Assembly (NCBI RefSeq): GCF_001278075.1
Contig: NZ_CP011340.1
Location: 5,146,001-5,210,000, forward strand
Source: Streptomyces pristinaespiralis
GTDB lineage: Bacteria; Actinomycetota; Actinomycetes; Streptomycetales; Streptomycetaceae
Direction: 5' to 3'
Length of the DNA stretch: 64,000 nucleotides
The translations under genes and the position numbers were made by a program. Positions 46,731 through 57,484 of this stretch are shown piece by piece (the stretch's first letter is position 1; each line of letters starts with the position of its first letter). A model generated the notes under the pieces. It did not search any database and was not told the origin of the DNA. It saw only the letters and a list, made by a program, of their open reading frames with translations.

Positions 46731-46871
46731 GCGGGCACCCGACGAGCGAGCGGGACCTGACCGCTTTCCGGCGGTGCGGGACCACTTTCTGACGCTGTTT
46801 CTCAGACGACACTCATGTACGGCCGCTAACCTCCGCGCCCACGGATCGGATCTGCCGGAGGGAGCACGGAC

Positions 46872-47435
46872 GTGGGGCGCGGGACGCAGTCGCTGGCGCG
46901 GGTGGCGGTGGTCGTGAGAGCCGGGGCGGCGCCCCTGTGGTGGCTGGGGGTCGTGGCCGCCGGCACCGGGCTGCTGCTGCCCGGACTCACCGGCCGCCGC
47001 ATCGGGGTCCTGGCGGGGGCCGCGCTGTTCCTGGTCACCGCCGCCGTGGTCGCGCTCGTACGCCGCCGCCGGTACACGCACTTCGCGGACTGCGCGACCC
47101 GCGCCGGACGGCACGACGTCCTCCAGGACCGCCGCGTGACGCTGCGCGTGGTGCGGCGGTCGCGGCGCTGGTGGCTGCTGCTCGCCTTCCTGGCCGCCGT
47201 GGCGAGCTCCCTCGTACTGCCGGCCGCGGGCGGTGCGGTGCTCGCCGGTGCGGGGGCCGGCCTGTGGCTCAAGGCCGTGTGGCTGGGCCGGCGCGAGCAG
47301 GCGGCGGAGACGCTGCTGTGGCTGCGTACGGACCGGCTGGCCGAGGGGCCGGTCGGCAAGCGGGCCAAGGGCTTCCGTACGACGGGCATCGCCGCCGGCG
47401 ACGCCGCGCCCGGAGGGGCGCGGCGCCGGCGCTGA
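46872..47435 (+). CDS. Four-helix membrane protein, hypothetical
   Basis: 187 residues, GTG 46872 behind GGAGGG. Hydrophobic helices at about 20-36, 44-62, 98-114 and 118-138 in two hairpins, separated by a basic segment with RRRRYTHFADCATRAGRHDV. The C-terminus is Arg/Lys-rich (KRAKGFRTTG and RRRR end). No family recognised. Its stop is eight bases from the end of the convergent roadblock gene. Confidence 0.78.
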   Translation: MGRGTQSLARVAVVVRAGAAPLWWLGVVAAGTGLLLPGLTGRRIGVLAGAALFLVTAAVVALVRRRRYTHFADCATRAGRHDVLQDRRVTLRVVRRSRRWWLLLAFLAAVASSLVLPAAGGAVLAGAGAGLWLKAVWLGRREQAAETLLWLRTDRLAEGPVGKRAKGFRTTGIAAGDAAPGGARRRR

Positions 47436-47443
47436 GGGACGGC

Positions 47444-47815
47444 TCAGACGTCCAGTTCGGCCTCGATCTTCTTCAGCTGGTGGCGGGCCATCGCAAGGTT
47501 CGCGCGCTCCTTGTCCAGCGCCAGGTAGAGGAACAGGCCGGTGGAGCCGCGGCCCTTCATCAGGCGGATCAGGTGGTACTGCGTGCCGAGGGTGATGAGG
47601 ATGTCCTCGATCTCGTCCTTGAGGCCCAGGTGCTCCATCGTGCGGACCTTGGAACGGACCACGTCCGTGTTCCCTGCGGCGGCGACGGTGAGGTCGAGGT
47701 CCTTGCCGCCGCCGACGGTGCCCAGCGCCATGCCGCTGGTGTAGTCGACGAGTGCGGCGCCGAGGGCGCCCTCGATGGTGATGGCTTCCTTCAGCGCTGT
47801 TTCGGTGTTGGCCAT
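47444..47815 (-). CDS. Roadblock/LC7-domain protein (third roadblock gene of cluster)
   Basis: 123 residues, ATG 47815 with GAAGGAAAG upstream. The roadblock fold fills the protein: EAITIEGALGAALVDYTSGMALGTVGGG (helix-strand), then the central helix and ILITLGTQYHLIRLMKGRGSTGLFLYLALDKERANLAMARHQLKKIE. Roadblock proteins dimerise and bind small GTPases (MglB-MglA) or regulatory ATPases. In the Streptomyces conservons a roadblock (CvnB) pairs with DUF742 and a GTPase (CvnD), but no GTPase or sensor kinase is present here. Confidence 0.9.
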   Translation of the reverse strand: MANTETALKEAITIEGALGAALVDYTSGMALGTVGGGKDLDLTVAAAGNTDVVRSKVRTMEHLGLKDEIEDILITLGTQYHLIRLMKGRGSTGLFLYLALDKERANLAMARHQLKKIEAELDV

Positions 47816-47926
47816 GGCAGGCGCACTTTCCTTCCGTCGGTTGGTTGTTCTCGCGGTGGTGCGGGTGGATCGGGTGGTGCGAGGGGCTCGTGCGGGTGCT
47901 GGTTCTCCGGGGGTGGCGGCCATGTG

Positions 47927-48313
47927 TCAGGCGTTCTCCGCTCGTTCGAGGGCGGCGTCCACCAGCGCCCCGATACGGGCGCCGGCACGACGGGCCTCGA
48001 GATGGAGCCGGCCCACGTTGATGCGTGGCTCGGCAAGGACGGTGAGCACGGCCGACGAGCCGGCCGCGTAGGTGGCGACGTAGCCCGCCTCGCCCCGGAC
48101 GAGCAGCTCCTTGAAGCCGCCCTGCCCGGTGGCCTCGGTCAGCCGCAGCGCGACTCCGAGCGCGGCGGCGGTGAGCGCGGCGACGCTCTCCGCCTCCTCC
48201 GTGTCCGCCGCCAGCACCAGGCCGTCGACGCTCGCGGCGAGCCCGCCGGTCAGCTGCGGCACACGGGCCCGCAGCCTCTTGAGTTCACCGAGCACCTCGG
48301 TCTCGGCCGTCAT
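47927..48313 (-). CDS. Roadblock/LC7-like protein (second)
   Basis: 128 residues, ATG 48313 with AGGAGA upstream. Helix-strand pattern LKRLRARVPQLTGGLAASVDGLVLAADTEEAESVAALTAAALG, then LVRGEAGYVATYAAGSSAVLTVLAEPRINVGRLHLEARRAGARIGALVD: the roadblock layout with the typical hydrophobic strand SSAVLTVLA. More divergent than its neighbours. Lies between the other two roadblock genes and the DUF4388-like gene, all on one strand with 50-110 base gaps. Confidence 0.82.
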   Translation of the reverse strand: MTAETEVLGELKRLRARVPQLTGGLAASVDGLVLAADTEEAESVAALTAAALGVALRLTEATGQGGFKELLVRGEAGYVATYAAGSSAVLTVLAEPRINVGRLHLEARRAGARIGALVDAALERAENA

Positions 48314-48392
48314 GAGCTGTCTCCTCTCGGCGCGCAGCCTCAGGGCGCGCCTCATGACGGGGTGCGCAGGGCCCGGTGGGTCGTGCGGTGTG

Positions 48393-49166
48393 TCACAGGC
48401 TTGCCTCCAGAGCGTCGCGGAGCCGGCGTAGCAGGGCGATGTCCGGGTCGTCGGCGAAATCGGCGACCCAGGCGGGCAGCGGGGCCGGATCGGGTGCGGC
48501 AGGGTCCGCCGGTGTCTCGACGAGCCCCGCGGCGGCCATCCGCCGTACTTCGAGCAGGGTGTTGAAGGCGGGCCGCCCGACCGCCCGGGCGATCGCGGAC
48601 GGGGTGCGCACACCGTCCGCGAGCTCCAGCAGCGCCCGCTGCCGGGGGGTGGCGCTCGCGCCGTGGCCGGGCGGGCGGCACCGCACGGGCGCGGCGTCCA
48701 CCTCGGAGTGCGGCCACACGGAGTCGAGGAGCCCGCGCCGCCGGCGTGCCTCCCGGGCGACCACCACGGCGGGCACGGGACGCACGGCGCCCATCCAGTG
48801 GGCGACGCCGTAGCGGAACCGGGTCGGCCCGCTGCCGGGGGCCAGGGCGAAGAACGCCGCGTCGTGGAGGGCGCCCAGGTGGCAGATCTCCATCTCGCCG
48901 CCGGTGACCTGTCCGCTGTCGACGAGGAAGCGCGCCACCTCGCGGCGGGCGCCCGCCCTGGCCACGGCCTCCTGCCAGCCCTCGGGGGCCAGTCGGCCGC
49001 CGGCGGTCAGCAGCACCTCGATGCCGGGCGCGGCCGGGCTCTCCGCGTGGACGACCTGCCCCTCGGCGAGGTAGAGCGCGCCGTGGTCACGGACGAGGAC
49101 GCCGGTGGCCCGCTCCTCCGCCAGCCTGAGGAGCATGGGGGAGACGGCCGTGGGCGCTGCGGTCAT
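48393..49166 (-). CDS. DUF4388-like (PATAN-type) regulator with C-terminal winged-helix-like region
   Basis: 257 residues; ATG 49166 overlaps the stop of the upstream roadblock gene (ATGA). The N-terminal 110 residues fit the DUF4388/PATAN fold: LLRLAEERATGVLVRDHGALYLAEGQVVHAES, GWQEAVARAG, VARFLVDSGQVTGGEMEICHLGALHDAAFFALA. A Pro/Arg-rich centre leads to a helical segment (about 165-215, ATPRQRALLELADGVRTPSAIARAVGRPAFNTLLEVRRMAAAGLV) shaped like a winged helix. DUF4388 domains act with roadblock and GTPase modules in bacterial polarity and gliding systems. No DNA target is known. Confidence 0.8.
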   Translation of the reverse strand: MTAAPTAVSPMLLRLAEERATGVLVRDHGALYLAEGQVVHAESPAAPGIEVLLTAGGRLAPEGWQEAVARAGARREVARFLVDSGQVTGGEMEICHLGALHDAAFFALAPGSGPTRFRYGVAHWMGAVRPVPAVVVAREARRRRGLLDSVWPHSEVDAAPVRCRPPGHGASATPRQRALLELADGVRTPSAIARAVGRPAFNTLLEVRRMAAAGLVETPADPAAPDPAPLPAWVADFADDPDIALLRRLRDALEASL

Positions 49167-49564
49167 CCGAGGACCAGCCGCTCTGCGAGGTCCGCGAGGC
49201 GCAGCCGGGCGAGCGCCAGATTCCCGGTCTCCCGGTCGAGCCAGAGATGCAGGAACACACTGCTGTCGAAGGTGGTCTCCACGAACCGCACCACGTGGTA
49301 GCCGGTGCGTGTGGTGACGATGAGGTCCTCGACGGGTAAGCCCTTGGCGCCGTCCGGCGCCGCTTCCTCGTCGGGCGCGAAGGTCGGGTATTCGGCGGCC
49401 ATCCTGGCCAGTTCCGCCGTCTCCGCCGCGGTCGCCTCGTGGTCACCGCCGGGGGTCTCTCCGACGCTGCCGAGGGCGAGCCCGCTGGTCCAGTCCACGA
49501 TCGCGGCCCCCCGGGCCCCGGGCACCACCATGGCCTGCAGCAGACACTCGTCGATTCCGGGCAC
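49163..49564 (-). CDS. Roadblock/LC7 protein carrying a TTA codon (first gene of cluster)
   Basis: 133 residues, GTG 49564 with GGGGAGGGGAG upstream. Roadblock fold: DECLLQAMVVPGARGAAIVDWTSGLALGSVG, then a variable acidic insert (about 36-72), and DLIVTTRTGYHVVRFVETTFDSSVFLHLWLDRETGNLALARLRLADLAERL. Codon 76 (49339-49337 on the minus strand), in AKGLPVEDL, is TTA. As the first gene of four it makes the whole cluster's stoichiometry bldA-dependent, through translational coupling at least for the DUF4388 gene. Its similarity to the gene at 47444-47815 indicates duplication. Confidence 0.9.
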   Translation of the reverse strand: MPGIDECLLQAMVVPGARGAAIVDWTSGLALGSVGETPGGDHEATAAETAELARMAAEYPTFAPDEEAAPDGAKGLPVEDLIVTTRTGYHVVRFVETTFDSSVFLHLWLDRETGNLALARLRLADLAERLVLG

Positions 49565-49829
49565 GCGGACTCCCCTCCCCGCCTCGGTGTGCCGCGCACG
49601 AACGCGGCAGTGACGGAGAGGTTACGCAACGTGCCACCTGCTGGGGTGACTTCTGGCATTTTCCAGCGGAACATGCGCGTGCCCGATAAAGTCCGCTCCC
49701 TCCCTGTCCGTGCCCGCCCGCGCAGCGCGGGCAGCTCCATGACGGCACCGCGGACAGCCGCAGGGCAGCGCAGGGCGGTCCCGTGCAGGGTGGTGACCGC
49801 GGGGCGGGTGGGCGCGGTGCGCCGCCCCG

Positions 49830-50294
49830 TCAGCGGCCGCGGTGCTCCACCGCGGCGGCGACGTCGTCGAGGTCCCTCGCGATCGCCCGGCGGACGGCCC
49901 TGGCGCCGAGCTTGCCGAAGACCTTGGCGAGCAGTCCCGTGAAGCCGCCGGACGGCTCGGCGCGGAACGTCAGCCGGACGGTCGTCGCCTCAGGGCCCGC
50001 GGTGAGCAGGCTGAACTCGGAGACGTAGTGAGTGCCTTGGGAATCGGCCTCCACCACATAGCGCTCGGGCGGCTCGCAGGCCGTCACGCGCATCTCCTCG
50101 GTGGCCTCCTTGCCCAGCATCCGCCGGGTCTCCCGCCAACGGGTGCCGACGCCGAAGTCGCCCTCGGTCAGCACCTCGATCCGCTCCACGCCGCTGAGCG
50201 TGCGCTCCCAGCCCCGGATGTCGGTCAGGGCCTGCCACACCGGACCGGGCGGCGCGAGGATCAGACGCTCGACGACGACGCTGCTGGTAGCCAT
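49830..50294 (-). CDS. SRPBCC (START-like) family protein
   Basis: 154 residues, ATG 50294. The pattern ATSSVVVERLILAPPGPVWQALTDIRGWERTL, SGVERIEVL, TRWRETRRMLGKEATEEMRVTACEPPERYVVEADSQGTHYVSEFSL and a final amphipathic helix (AVRRAIARDLDDVAAAVEH) is the polyketide-cyclase/START fold: a helix-grip around a hydrophobic pocket. Such proteins bind lipids or act as cyclases. No polyketide gene nearby. It lies downstream of the roadblock cluster promoter on the same strand as the decarboxylase. Confidence 0.88.
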   Translation of the reverse strand: MATSSVVVERLILAPPGPVWQALTDIRGWERTLSGVERIEVLTEGDFGVGTRWRETRRMLGKEATEEMRVTACEPPERYVVEADSQGTHYVSEFSLLTAGPEATTVRLTFRAEPSGGFTGLLAKVFGKLGARAVRRAIARDLDDVAAAVEHRGR

Positions 50295-50346
50295 GGGTCC
50301 ATGGAACCACCGGGGTCCGACAGCCGCCCCCGCTGCACGGCGGCCC

Positions 50347-51663
50347 TCAGCCGAGCAGCGCGTCACGCTCCGCCCCGCCGGCCTCCGCGACGATGGACCC
50401 GATGCTCTGGGCCTGCCGCACGGTGGCGAATTGCACCTCGCCGTCCGCTCCGGTGGTGAAGCCGTGCACGGCGGTCCTGGGCAGGCTGTTGTAGCCGTAG
50501 TGGCTGGAGAAGTAGTAGGCGCCCGTGTCCAGTGCGGCGACGACGTCGCCCGGTTCCAGCAGCGGCAGGGCCCGCTTCTCGGCGAGCAGGTCACCGGCGA
50601 AGCACGCCGGCCCCGCGATGTCCTGCTCGACGGCGGGCCCCGCCTTGGGCAGCCCCTTCGCGTCGTACGCGGCGATCCGCAGCGGCCAGGACAGCGGGTC
50701 GTAGACGGTGCGGGTGGCGACCTGGACGCCCGCGTGGGTGACGGCGATCGGCCGCGAACCGGCGGACTTGGCGTACTCGACCCGGGCGAGGACGGTGCCG
50801 TGCTTGGCGAGCAGGGAGCGGCCGAACTCGGTGACCAGGCCGTAGCGGCCGTCGAGCAGCCCGGGCACGCGCTCCTGCAGCAGCGCCGTGTACTCGGCGA
50901 AGGCGGGGGTGTGTTCCTCGGACGCGAAGTTGACCGGGAGGCCGCCGCCGATGTCGATGGTGTCGATCTGCCGCCGGCCGGCCGCCGCGTTGATCTCCTC
51001 GGCGAGCTCGTACACGGCGAGGACGCCCTCCGTCATCCGGGTCAGGGCCATCCCCTGGGAGCCGGAGTGGGTGTGCAGCCGGGTCAGCCAGGGCCGCTCG
51101 AGGCAGGCGCGGACGACCCGGTCCCGTGCGCCCTCGTCGCGCAGGGTCACACCGAACTTCGACGTCGGTGTCGCCGTCGACAGGGCGCCGATGGAACCGC
51201 CGCCGACCTGCGCGTTCACCCGCAGGCCCAGCGGCGAGGCGGTGGGCCCGGCGGCGACGAGGTCGTCGATGCGGGCGAGTTCCTGCCAGTTGTCGGCGTT
51301 GACGGCGATGCCCAGGTCGAGGGCCTCCCTCAGCTCCGCGACGGTCTTGGCCGGGGAGTCGAGCACGATCGAGCCGGCCGGCAGTCCGGCGGCCCGCGCC
51401 AGCGCCAGCTCGCCCGGGCTCGCGACCTCCGCGCCGATGCCCTCGGCGTGCAGCAGCGCGAGGACCGGCACCAGCGGGGCGGCCTTGACGGCGAAGGCGT
51501 GCAGCACCGGCGCGTCGGTGACGGCGGCGAAAGCGGCCCGCAGCGCCGCCACCGACGAGCGGATACCCGCCACGTCGATCAGGGCGGTCACCGGCTGGTC
51601 CTCGGTGAGAAGTCCCTGCTCCACGGCCGCTCGTACGGCCCGGTCCCGGCGGTCGACAGTCAT
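50347..51663 (-). CDS. Type III-fold PLP-dependent decarboxylase (DapDC/ODC-like)
   Basis: 438 residues from ATG 51663. N-terminal TIM barrel: Lys in VLHAFAVKAAPLVPVLALL (about 55) is the PLP lysine; VASPGELALARAAGL, HTHSGSQGM, and the Gly-rich phosphate loop TIDIGGGLPVNF (about 213); EFGRSLLAKHG. The C-terminal domain carries GPACFAGDLLAEK, the Cys-x-x-x-Asp loop that completes the active site of DapDC/ODC enzymes. Length and motifs match diaminopimelate or ornithine-type decarboxylases, but the specificity Arg/Asp elements cannot be assigned. It is transcribed divergently from hutU across 109 bases with one palindrome, so a link to histidine or a related basic amino acid is plausible but unproven. 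Confidence 0.88.
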   Translation of the reverse strand: MTVDRRDRAVRAAVEQGLLTEDQPVTALIDVAGIRSSVAALRAAFAAVTDAPVLHAFAVKAAPLVPVLALLHAEGIGAEVASPGELALARAAGLPAGSIVLDSPAKTVAELREALDLGIAVNADNWQELARIDDLVAAGPTASPLGLRVNAQVGGGSIGALSTATPTSKFGVTLRDEGARDRVVRACLERPWLTRLHTHSGSQGMALTRMTEGVLAVYELAEEINAAAGRRQIDTIDIGGGLPVNFASEEHTPAFAEYTALLQERVPGLLDGRYGLVTEFGRSLLAKHGTVLARVEYAKSAGSRPIAVTHAGVQVATRTVYDPLSWPLRIAAYDAKGLPKAGPAVEQDIAGPACFAGDLLAEKRALPLLEPGDVVAALDTGAYYFSSHYGYNSLPRTAVHGFTTGADGEVQFATVRQAQSIGSIVAEAGGAERDALLG

Positions 51664-51702
51664 GTGCGCCAGCCAATCACCCGGCGGTTCGCGCCGCAGC
51701 TG

Positions 51703-51740
51703 TTGACTACATCTATTCAGGAAGTAAGTATGTGAATAGA
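51703..51740. promoter_or_regulatory. hutU promoter with embedded perfect inverted-repeat operator
   Basis: TTGACT (51703-51708), 16 bases, TAAGTA (51725-51730) form a promoter for hutU. TCTATTCA (51712-51719) and TGAATAGA (51733-51740) are exact complements, starting 21 bases apart (two helical turns), flanking the -10. A repressor bound as a dimer would block RNA polymerase. The AT-rich sequence stands out in this genome. The same site could serve the divergent decarboxylase gene. Confidence 0.7.
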
Positions 51741-51772
51741 AAATCCACACATCTTCGCGAGGAGGCAACGCC

Positions 51773-53427
<1,655 letters not shown>

Positions 53428-53431
<4 letters not shown>

Positions 53432-54699
53432 CGAGCGAGGACCGCCCCGGCCCGGCCGGTCCCGCCTCCGGGACCGGGACCGGCTCCACGGCGGCGTCGT
53501 TCCACGAGATGTGGCGCGACCTGCGCCCCGTCGGCCGCGACGCGTCCACCGGCGGCTACCGCAGGTACGCCTGGACCGGCGCCGACGCCGACTGCCGGTC
53601 GTGGTTCAGGGCGCAGGCCGAGGCACGCGGCCTCGCCTACGAGACCGACCGCAACGGCAACCAGTGGGCCTGGCTCGGCGACCCCGCCCGGGGCGACGCC
53701 GTCGTCACCGGCTCCCACCTCGACTCCGTACCGGACGGCGGAGCCTTCGACGGCCCCCTCGGCGTCGTGTCCTCCTTCGCCGCGCTCGACGAACTCCGCC
53801 GCAGGGGAGCAAAGTTCTCGCGGCCTCTCGCCGTCACCAACTTCGGTGACGAGGAGGGCGCCCGGTTCGGGCTCGCCTGTGTCGGGTCCCGGCTGAGCGC
53901 CGGGCAGCTGACGCGGGAGAAGGCGTACGAACTCCGTGACGCGGACGGCATCAGCCTTCCGCAGGCCATGGAGGCGGCCGGGTACGACCCCGCCGCCATC
54001 GGCCCCGACCCTGAACGCCTCGCCCGGATCGGCGCGTTCGTGGAACTGCACGTCGAGCAGGGCCGGGCCCTGGACCTGTCCGGGGACGCCGTCGGTATCG
54101 CGTCCGCCATCTGGCCGCACGGCCGCTGGCGGTTCGACTTCGCCGGTGAGGCCAACCACGCCGGCACCACCCGGCTCGCCGACCGGCGCGACCCGATGCT
54201 GACGTACGCGCAGACCGTCCTCGCCGCACGCCGCGAGGCGGAACTCGCGGGCGCGGTGGCGACGTTCGGCAAGATCTCCGTCGAGCCCAACGGCGTCAAC
54301 GCCATCCCGTCCCTGGTGCGCGGCTGGCTGGACTCCCGGGCGCCCGACCAGGCCACCCTCGACACGGTCGTCGCCGCCGTCGAGCGGGCGGCGCGGGAGC
54401 GCGCCGAGCGGGACGGCGTGGACCTCTCGGTCGTCCAGGAGTCGTTCACGCCGGTGATCGAGTTCGAGCACGCCCTGCGCGACGAACTGAACAAGATCCT
54501 CGGGGGAGCCGTCCCCGTGCTCGGAACAGGCGCGGGACACGACGCGGGAATCCTCTCCACGTCCGTCCCGACCGCCATGCTGTTCGTACGCAACCCCACC
54601 GGTGTCTCGCACTCCCCGGCCGAATCGGCGGCCGAGGACGACTGCGTGGCCGGGGTTCTCGCACTCGCCGACGTACTGGAGGGCCTGGCGTGCAGGTGA
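53428..54699 (+). CDS. M20-family amidohydrolase (allantoate-amidohydrolase-like) inside hut operon
   Basis: 423 residues from GTG 53428. Metal-site residues in order: [20 protein letters not shown] (His and bridging Asp), [10 protein letters not shown] (catalytic Glu and ligand), [11 protein letters not shown] (ligand His), and the C-terminal [20 protein letters not shown]. The lid domain is about 210-325. By family it hydrolyses allantoate, N-carbamoyl-amino acids or related ureido/formyl compounds. Its place between hutU and hutF, with overlaps on both sides, suggests it takes the role of HutG, cleaving N-formyl-glutamate produced by HutF to glutamate and formate. That is inference from context. 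Confidence 0.88.
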
Positions 54700-56027
54700 C
54701 CACGTACTGGCTGGAACACGCCTGGCTCGGCACCCACGCCGAGCCGGGCGTGGCCCTCGACGTGACGGACGGCCGCATCACCGCCGTACGCCAGGGGCTC
54801 GGGAGCCCGCCGCCGGGCGCGGAGGTGCTGCGCGGCTTCACGGTTCCCGGCCTCGCGAACGCCCACTCGCACGCCTTCCACCGCGCGCTGCGCGGCACGG
54901 TGCAGGTCGGCTCCGGGACCTTCTGGACCTGGCGGGAGGTGATGTACGACGTGTCCGCGCGGCTCACCCCCGACTCGTACTTCGCACTGGCCCGCGCGGT
55001 CTACGCCGAGATGGCGCTGGCCGGCATCACCGCGGTCGGTGAGTTCCACTATCTGCACCACGCGCCGGGCGGTGTCCCCTACGCCGATCCGAACGCGATG
55101 GGTGAGGCGCTGATCGCGGCGGCCGGCGAGGCCGGCATCCGGATCACCCTGCTCGACACCGCCTACCTGTCCGCCGGTTTCGGGGAGCCGCCCACCAGCC
55201 ACCAGCTGCGCTTCTCCGACGGCTCGGCGGACGCGTGGGCCGAGCGGACCGACGCGCTGAAGGACGGCGGACACGTACGCATCGGTGCCGCGATCCACTC
55301 CGTGCGGGCCGTGCCCGCCGAGCAGCTGCCGACGGTGGCGTCCTGGGCCGCCGCACGCAACGCGCCCCTGCACGTCCACCTCTCCGAGCAGACGGCGGAG
55401 AACGACGCCTGCCGCGCCGCGCACGGGCGCACCCCGGCGCAGCTGCTGGCCGACCACGGTGTGCTCGGCGCACGCACCACCGGCGTCCACAACACCCACC
55501 TCACGGACGACGACATCGCGTTGCTCGGCGGCACGACGACGGGCACCTGCATGTGCCCGACGACGGAACGCGACCTCGCCGACGGCATCGGCCCCGCCCC
55601 CGCCCTCCAGGCGGCCGGCTCGCCCCTGTCCCTGGGCAGCGACAGCCACGCCGTGATCGACCTGCTCGAAGAGGCACGCGCCATGGAGCTCAACGAGCGC
55701 CTGCGCTCGCGCACCCGGGGCCACTGGACGGCGGCGGCGCTGCTGCGGGCCGCCACCGCCGACGGTCACGCCGCACTGGGCTGGCACGAAGCGGGCCGCC
55801 TCGAGCCGGGCGCGCTCGCGGACTTCACGACCCTCGCGCTGGACACCGTCAGGACAGCGGGGCCGCCACCGCGTCTGGCAGCTGAGACAGCGGTATTCGC
55901 CGGGTCGGCCGCGGATGTGCGCCATACGGTCGTGGGTGGCCGCCATGTCGTACGGGACGGGGTCCATGCCGCCGTCCCCGACGCGGCACGAGCTCTGACG
56001 GACGCGATCGCCGCACTGCACGGCTGA
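54690..56027 (+). CDS. hutF: Formimidoylglutamate deiminase
   Basis: 445 residues from GTG 54690, overlapping the previous gene by ten bases. Amidohydrolase superfamily: the HxH metal motif in [18 protein letters not shown] (about 54-60), the His ligand segment [12 protein letters not shown], the second [17 protein letters not shown] and the Asp in [22 protein letters not shown]. It deiminates N-formimidoyl-glutamate to N-formyl-glutamate and ammonia, the branch used by Streptomyces and Pseudomonas instead of the direct HutG route. Full length for the family. Confidence 0.95.
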   Translation: MQVTTYWLEHAWLGTHAEPGVALDVTDGRITAVRQGLGSPPPGAEVLRGFTVPGLANAHSHAFHRALRGTVQVGSGTFWTWREVMYDVSARLTPDSYFALARAVYAEMALAGITAVGEFHYLHHAPGGVPYADPNAMGEALIAAAGEAGIRITLLDTAYLSAGFGEPPTSHQLRFSDGSADAWAERTDALKDGGHVRIGAAIHSVRAVPAEQLPTVASWAAARNAPLHVHLSEQTAENDACRAAHGRTPAQLLADHGVLGARTTGVHNTHLTDDDIALLGGTTTGTCMCPTTERDLADGIGPAPALQAAGSPLSLGSDSHAVIDLLEEARAMELNERLRSRTRGHWTAAALLRAATADGHAALGWHEAGRLEPGALADFTTLALDTVRTAGPPPRLAAETAVFAGSAADVRHTVVGGRHVVRDGVHAAVPDAARALTDAIAALHG

Positions 56028-56044
56028 AGGAGACACCCCGCATC

Positions 56045-57292
56045 ATGAACAGCGGCCACGAGACGACGAACAACGCCCCGGCGACGCCCGCCCCCGCGAC
56101 GACGAACAGCGCCGTCGCGGCGACGGCCACCGTCATCACCAACATCGCCAGCCTGGTCACCAACGACCCCTCCCTCGGTGACGGATCCCCCCTCGGACTG
56201 ATCCGGGACGCGGCCGTCGTCATCGACGGCGACCGCATCGCCTGGATCGGTGAGAAGAGCAAAGCACCCGCCACTGACAACCGGCTCGACGCCGGCGGCC
56301 GGGCGGTCGTCCCCGGGTTCGTCGACTCGCACTCGCACCTCGTCTTCGCCGGTGACCGCACAGCCGAGTTCAACGCCCGGATGTCCGGGCAGGCGTACGC
56401 CGCGGGCGGCATCCGGACGACCGTCGCCGCGACCCGCGCCGCGAGCGACGCCCAGCTGGACGCCAACGTCGCCCGCTATCTCGCGGAGGCCCTCAGGCAG
56501 GGGACCACCGTCATGGAGACCAAGTCCGGTTACGGGCTCACCGTCGAGGACGAGGCGCGGGCCCTGCGGATCGCCGCAGCGCACACCGACGAGGTCACCT
56601 ACCTCGGGGCGCACATCGTGTCCCCGGACTACGCCGACGACCCGGCGGCCTACGTCGCCCTGGTGACCGGCGAGATGCTCGACGCCTGCGCGCCGTACGC
56701 CCGTTGGGTGGACGTCTTCTGCGAGAAGGGCGCGTTCGACGGTGACCAGGCGCGGGCGATCCTCACCGCGGGCAAGGCTCGGGGCCTCACCCCACGCGTA
56801 CACGCCAACCAGCTCACCTACGGTCCCGGCGTGCAGCTCGCCGTGGAGCTCGAGGCCGCGTCCGCCGACCACTGCACCCACCTCACCGACGCTGACATGG
56901 ACGCGCTCGCCAACAGCGCCACGGTCGCGACGCTGCTGCCCGGCGCCGAGTTCTCGACCCGTGCCGAATGGCCCGACGCCCGCCGGCTCGTCGACGCGGG
57001 TGTGACGGTCGCGCTGTCGACGGACTGCAACCCGGGCTCGTCGTTCACGTCGTCCATGGCGTTCTGCGTCGCGCTCGCCGTACGCGACATGGGGATGACT
57101 CCCGACGAGGCTCTCTGGTCGGCCACGGCGGGCGGCGCGGCGGCCCTGCGCCGCACGGACGTCGGCCGCCTCGGCGTCGGCGCCCGCGCCGATCTCCTGC
57201 TGCTGGACGCGCCCAGCCATGTGCATCTGGCGTACCGTCCGGGCGTTCCGCTGGTGAGCGAGGTGTGGCGGGCCGGCCGTCGCGCGGCGTAG
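56045..57292 (+). CDS. hutI: Imidazolonepropionase
   Basis: 415 residues, ATG 56045 with GAAGGAGA upstream. It opens the imidazolone ring to give N-formimidoyl-glutamate. The first 28 residues (Asn, Ala, Thr and Pro-rich) are an extension absent from most HutI; the enzyme starts at about [14 protein letters not shown]. Metal and active-site parts: [19 protein letters not shown] (HxH), [16 protein letters not shown]-like [25 protein letters not shown], and [16 protein letters not shown] (Asp ligand). Last gene of the operon; repeats and a short CCCGT-rich run follow. Confidence 0.97.
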   Translation: MNSGHETTNNAPATPAPATTNSAVAATATVITNIASLVTNDPSLGDGSPLGLIRDAAVVIDGDRIAWIGEKSKAPATDNRLDAGGRAVVPGFVDSHSHLVFAGDRTAEFNARMSGQAYAAGGIRTTVAATRAASDAQLDANVARYLAEALRQGTTVMETKSGYGLTVEDEARALRIAAAHTDEVTYLGAHIVSPDYADDPAAYVALVTGEMLDACAPYARWVDVFCEKGAFDGDQARAILTAGKARGLTPRVHANQLTYGPGVQLAVELEAASADHCTHLTDADMDALANSATVATLLPGAEFSTRAEWPDARRLVDAGVTVALSTDCNPGSSFTSSMAFCVALAVRDMGMTPDEALWSATAGGAAALRRTDVGRLGVGARADLLLLDAPSHVHLAYRPGVPLVSEVWRAGRRAA

Positions 57293-57344
57293 GCCCACGC
57301 ACAGCAGGACCGGCCGCGCACGGCCGAGGCCGCCGCCCGGCAGC

Positions 57345-57480
57345 TGCGGCTGCCGCCGCACGACGGCCGGCGCGGCATGACGGCCGGCGCGGCACGACGG
57401 CTGCCGCCGCACGACGGCCGGTGCCACCGGGGCCGGGCGGCTCGGCCGTCCCGTCCCGTCCCGGCCCGTCCCGTCCCGGG
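57345..57480. repeat. Short direct repeats after hutI
   Basis: CTGCCGCCGCACGACGGCC occurs at about 57350 and again at about 57401; GACGGCCGGCGCGGCA occurs twice in tandem (57362, 57379). A run of CCCGT units (57448-57478) follows. This tract fills the 192 bases between the convergent hutI and NmrA-like genes; no gene, and no simple hairpin terminator. Confidence 0.6.
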
Positions 57481-57484
57481 CGGC

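Noticed and set aside
47444..49564. Classic Streptomyces conservon (cvnABCD)
   Set aside because: No sensor kinase, DUF742 or GTPase gene is present, so this is a different roadblock cluster.
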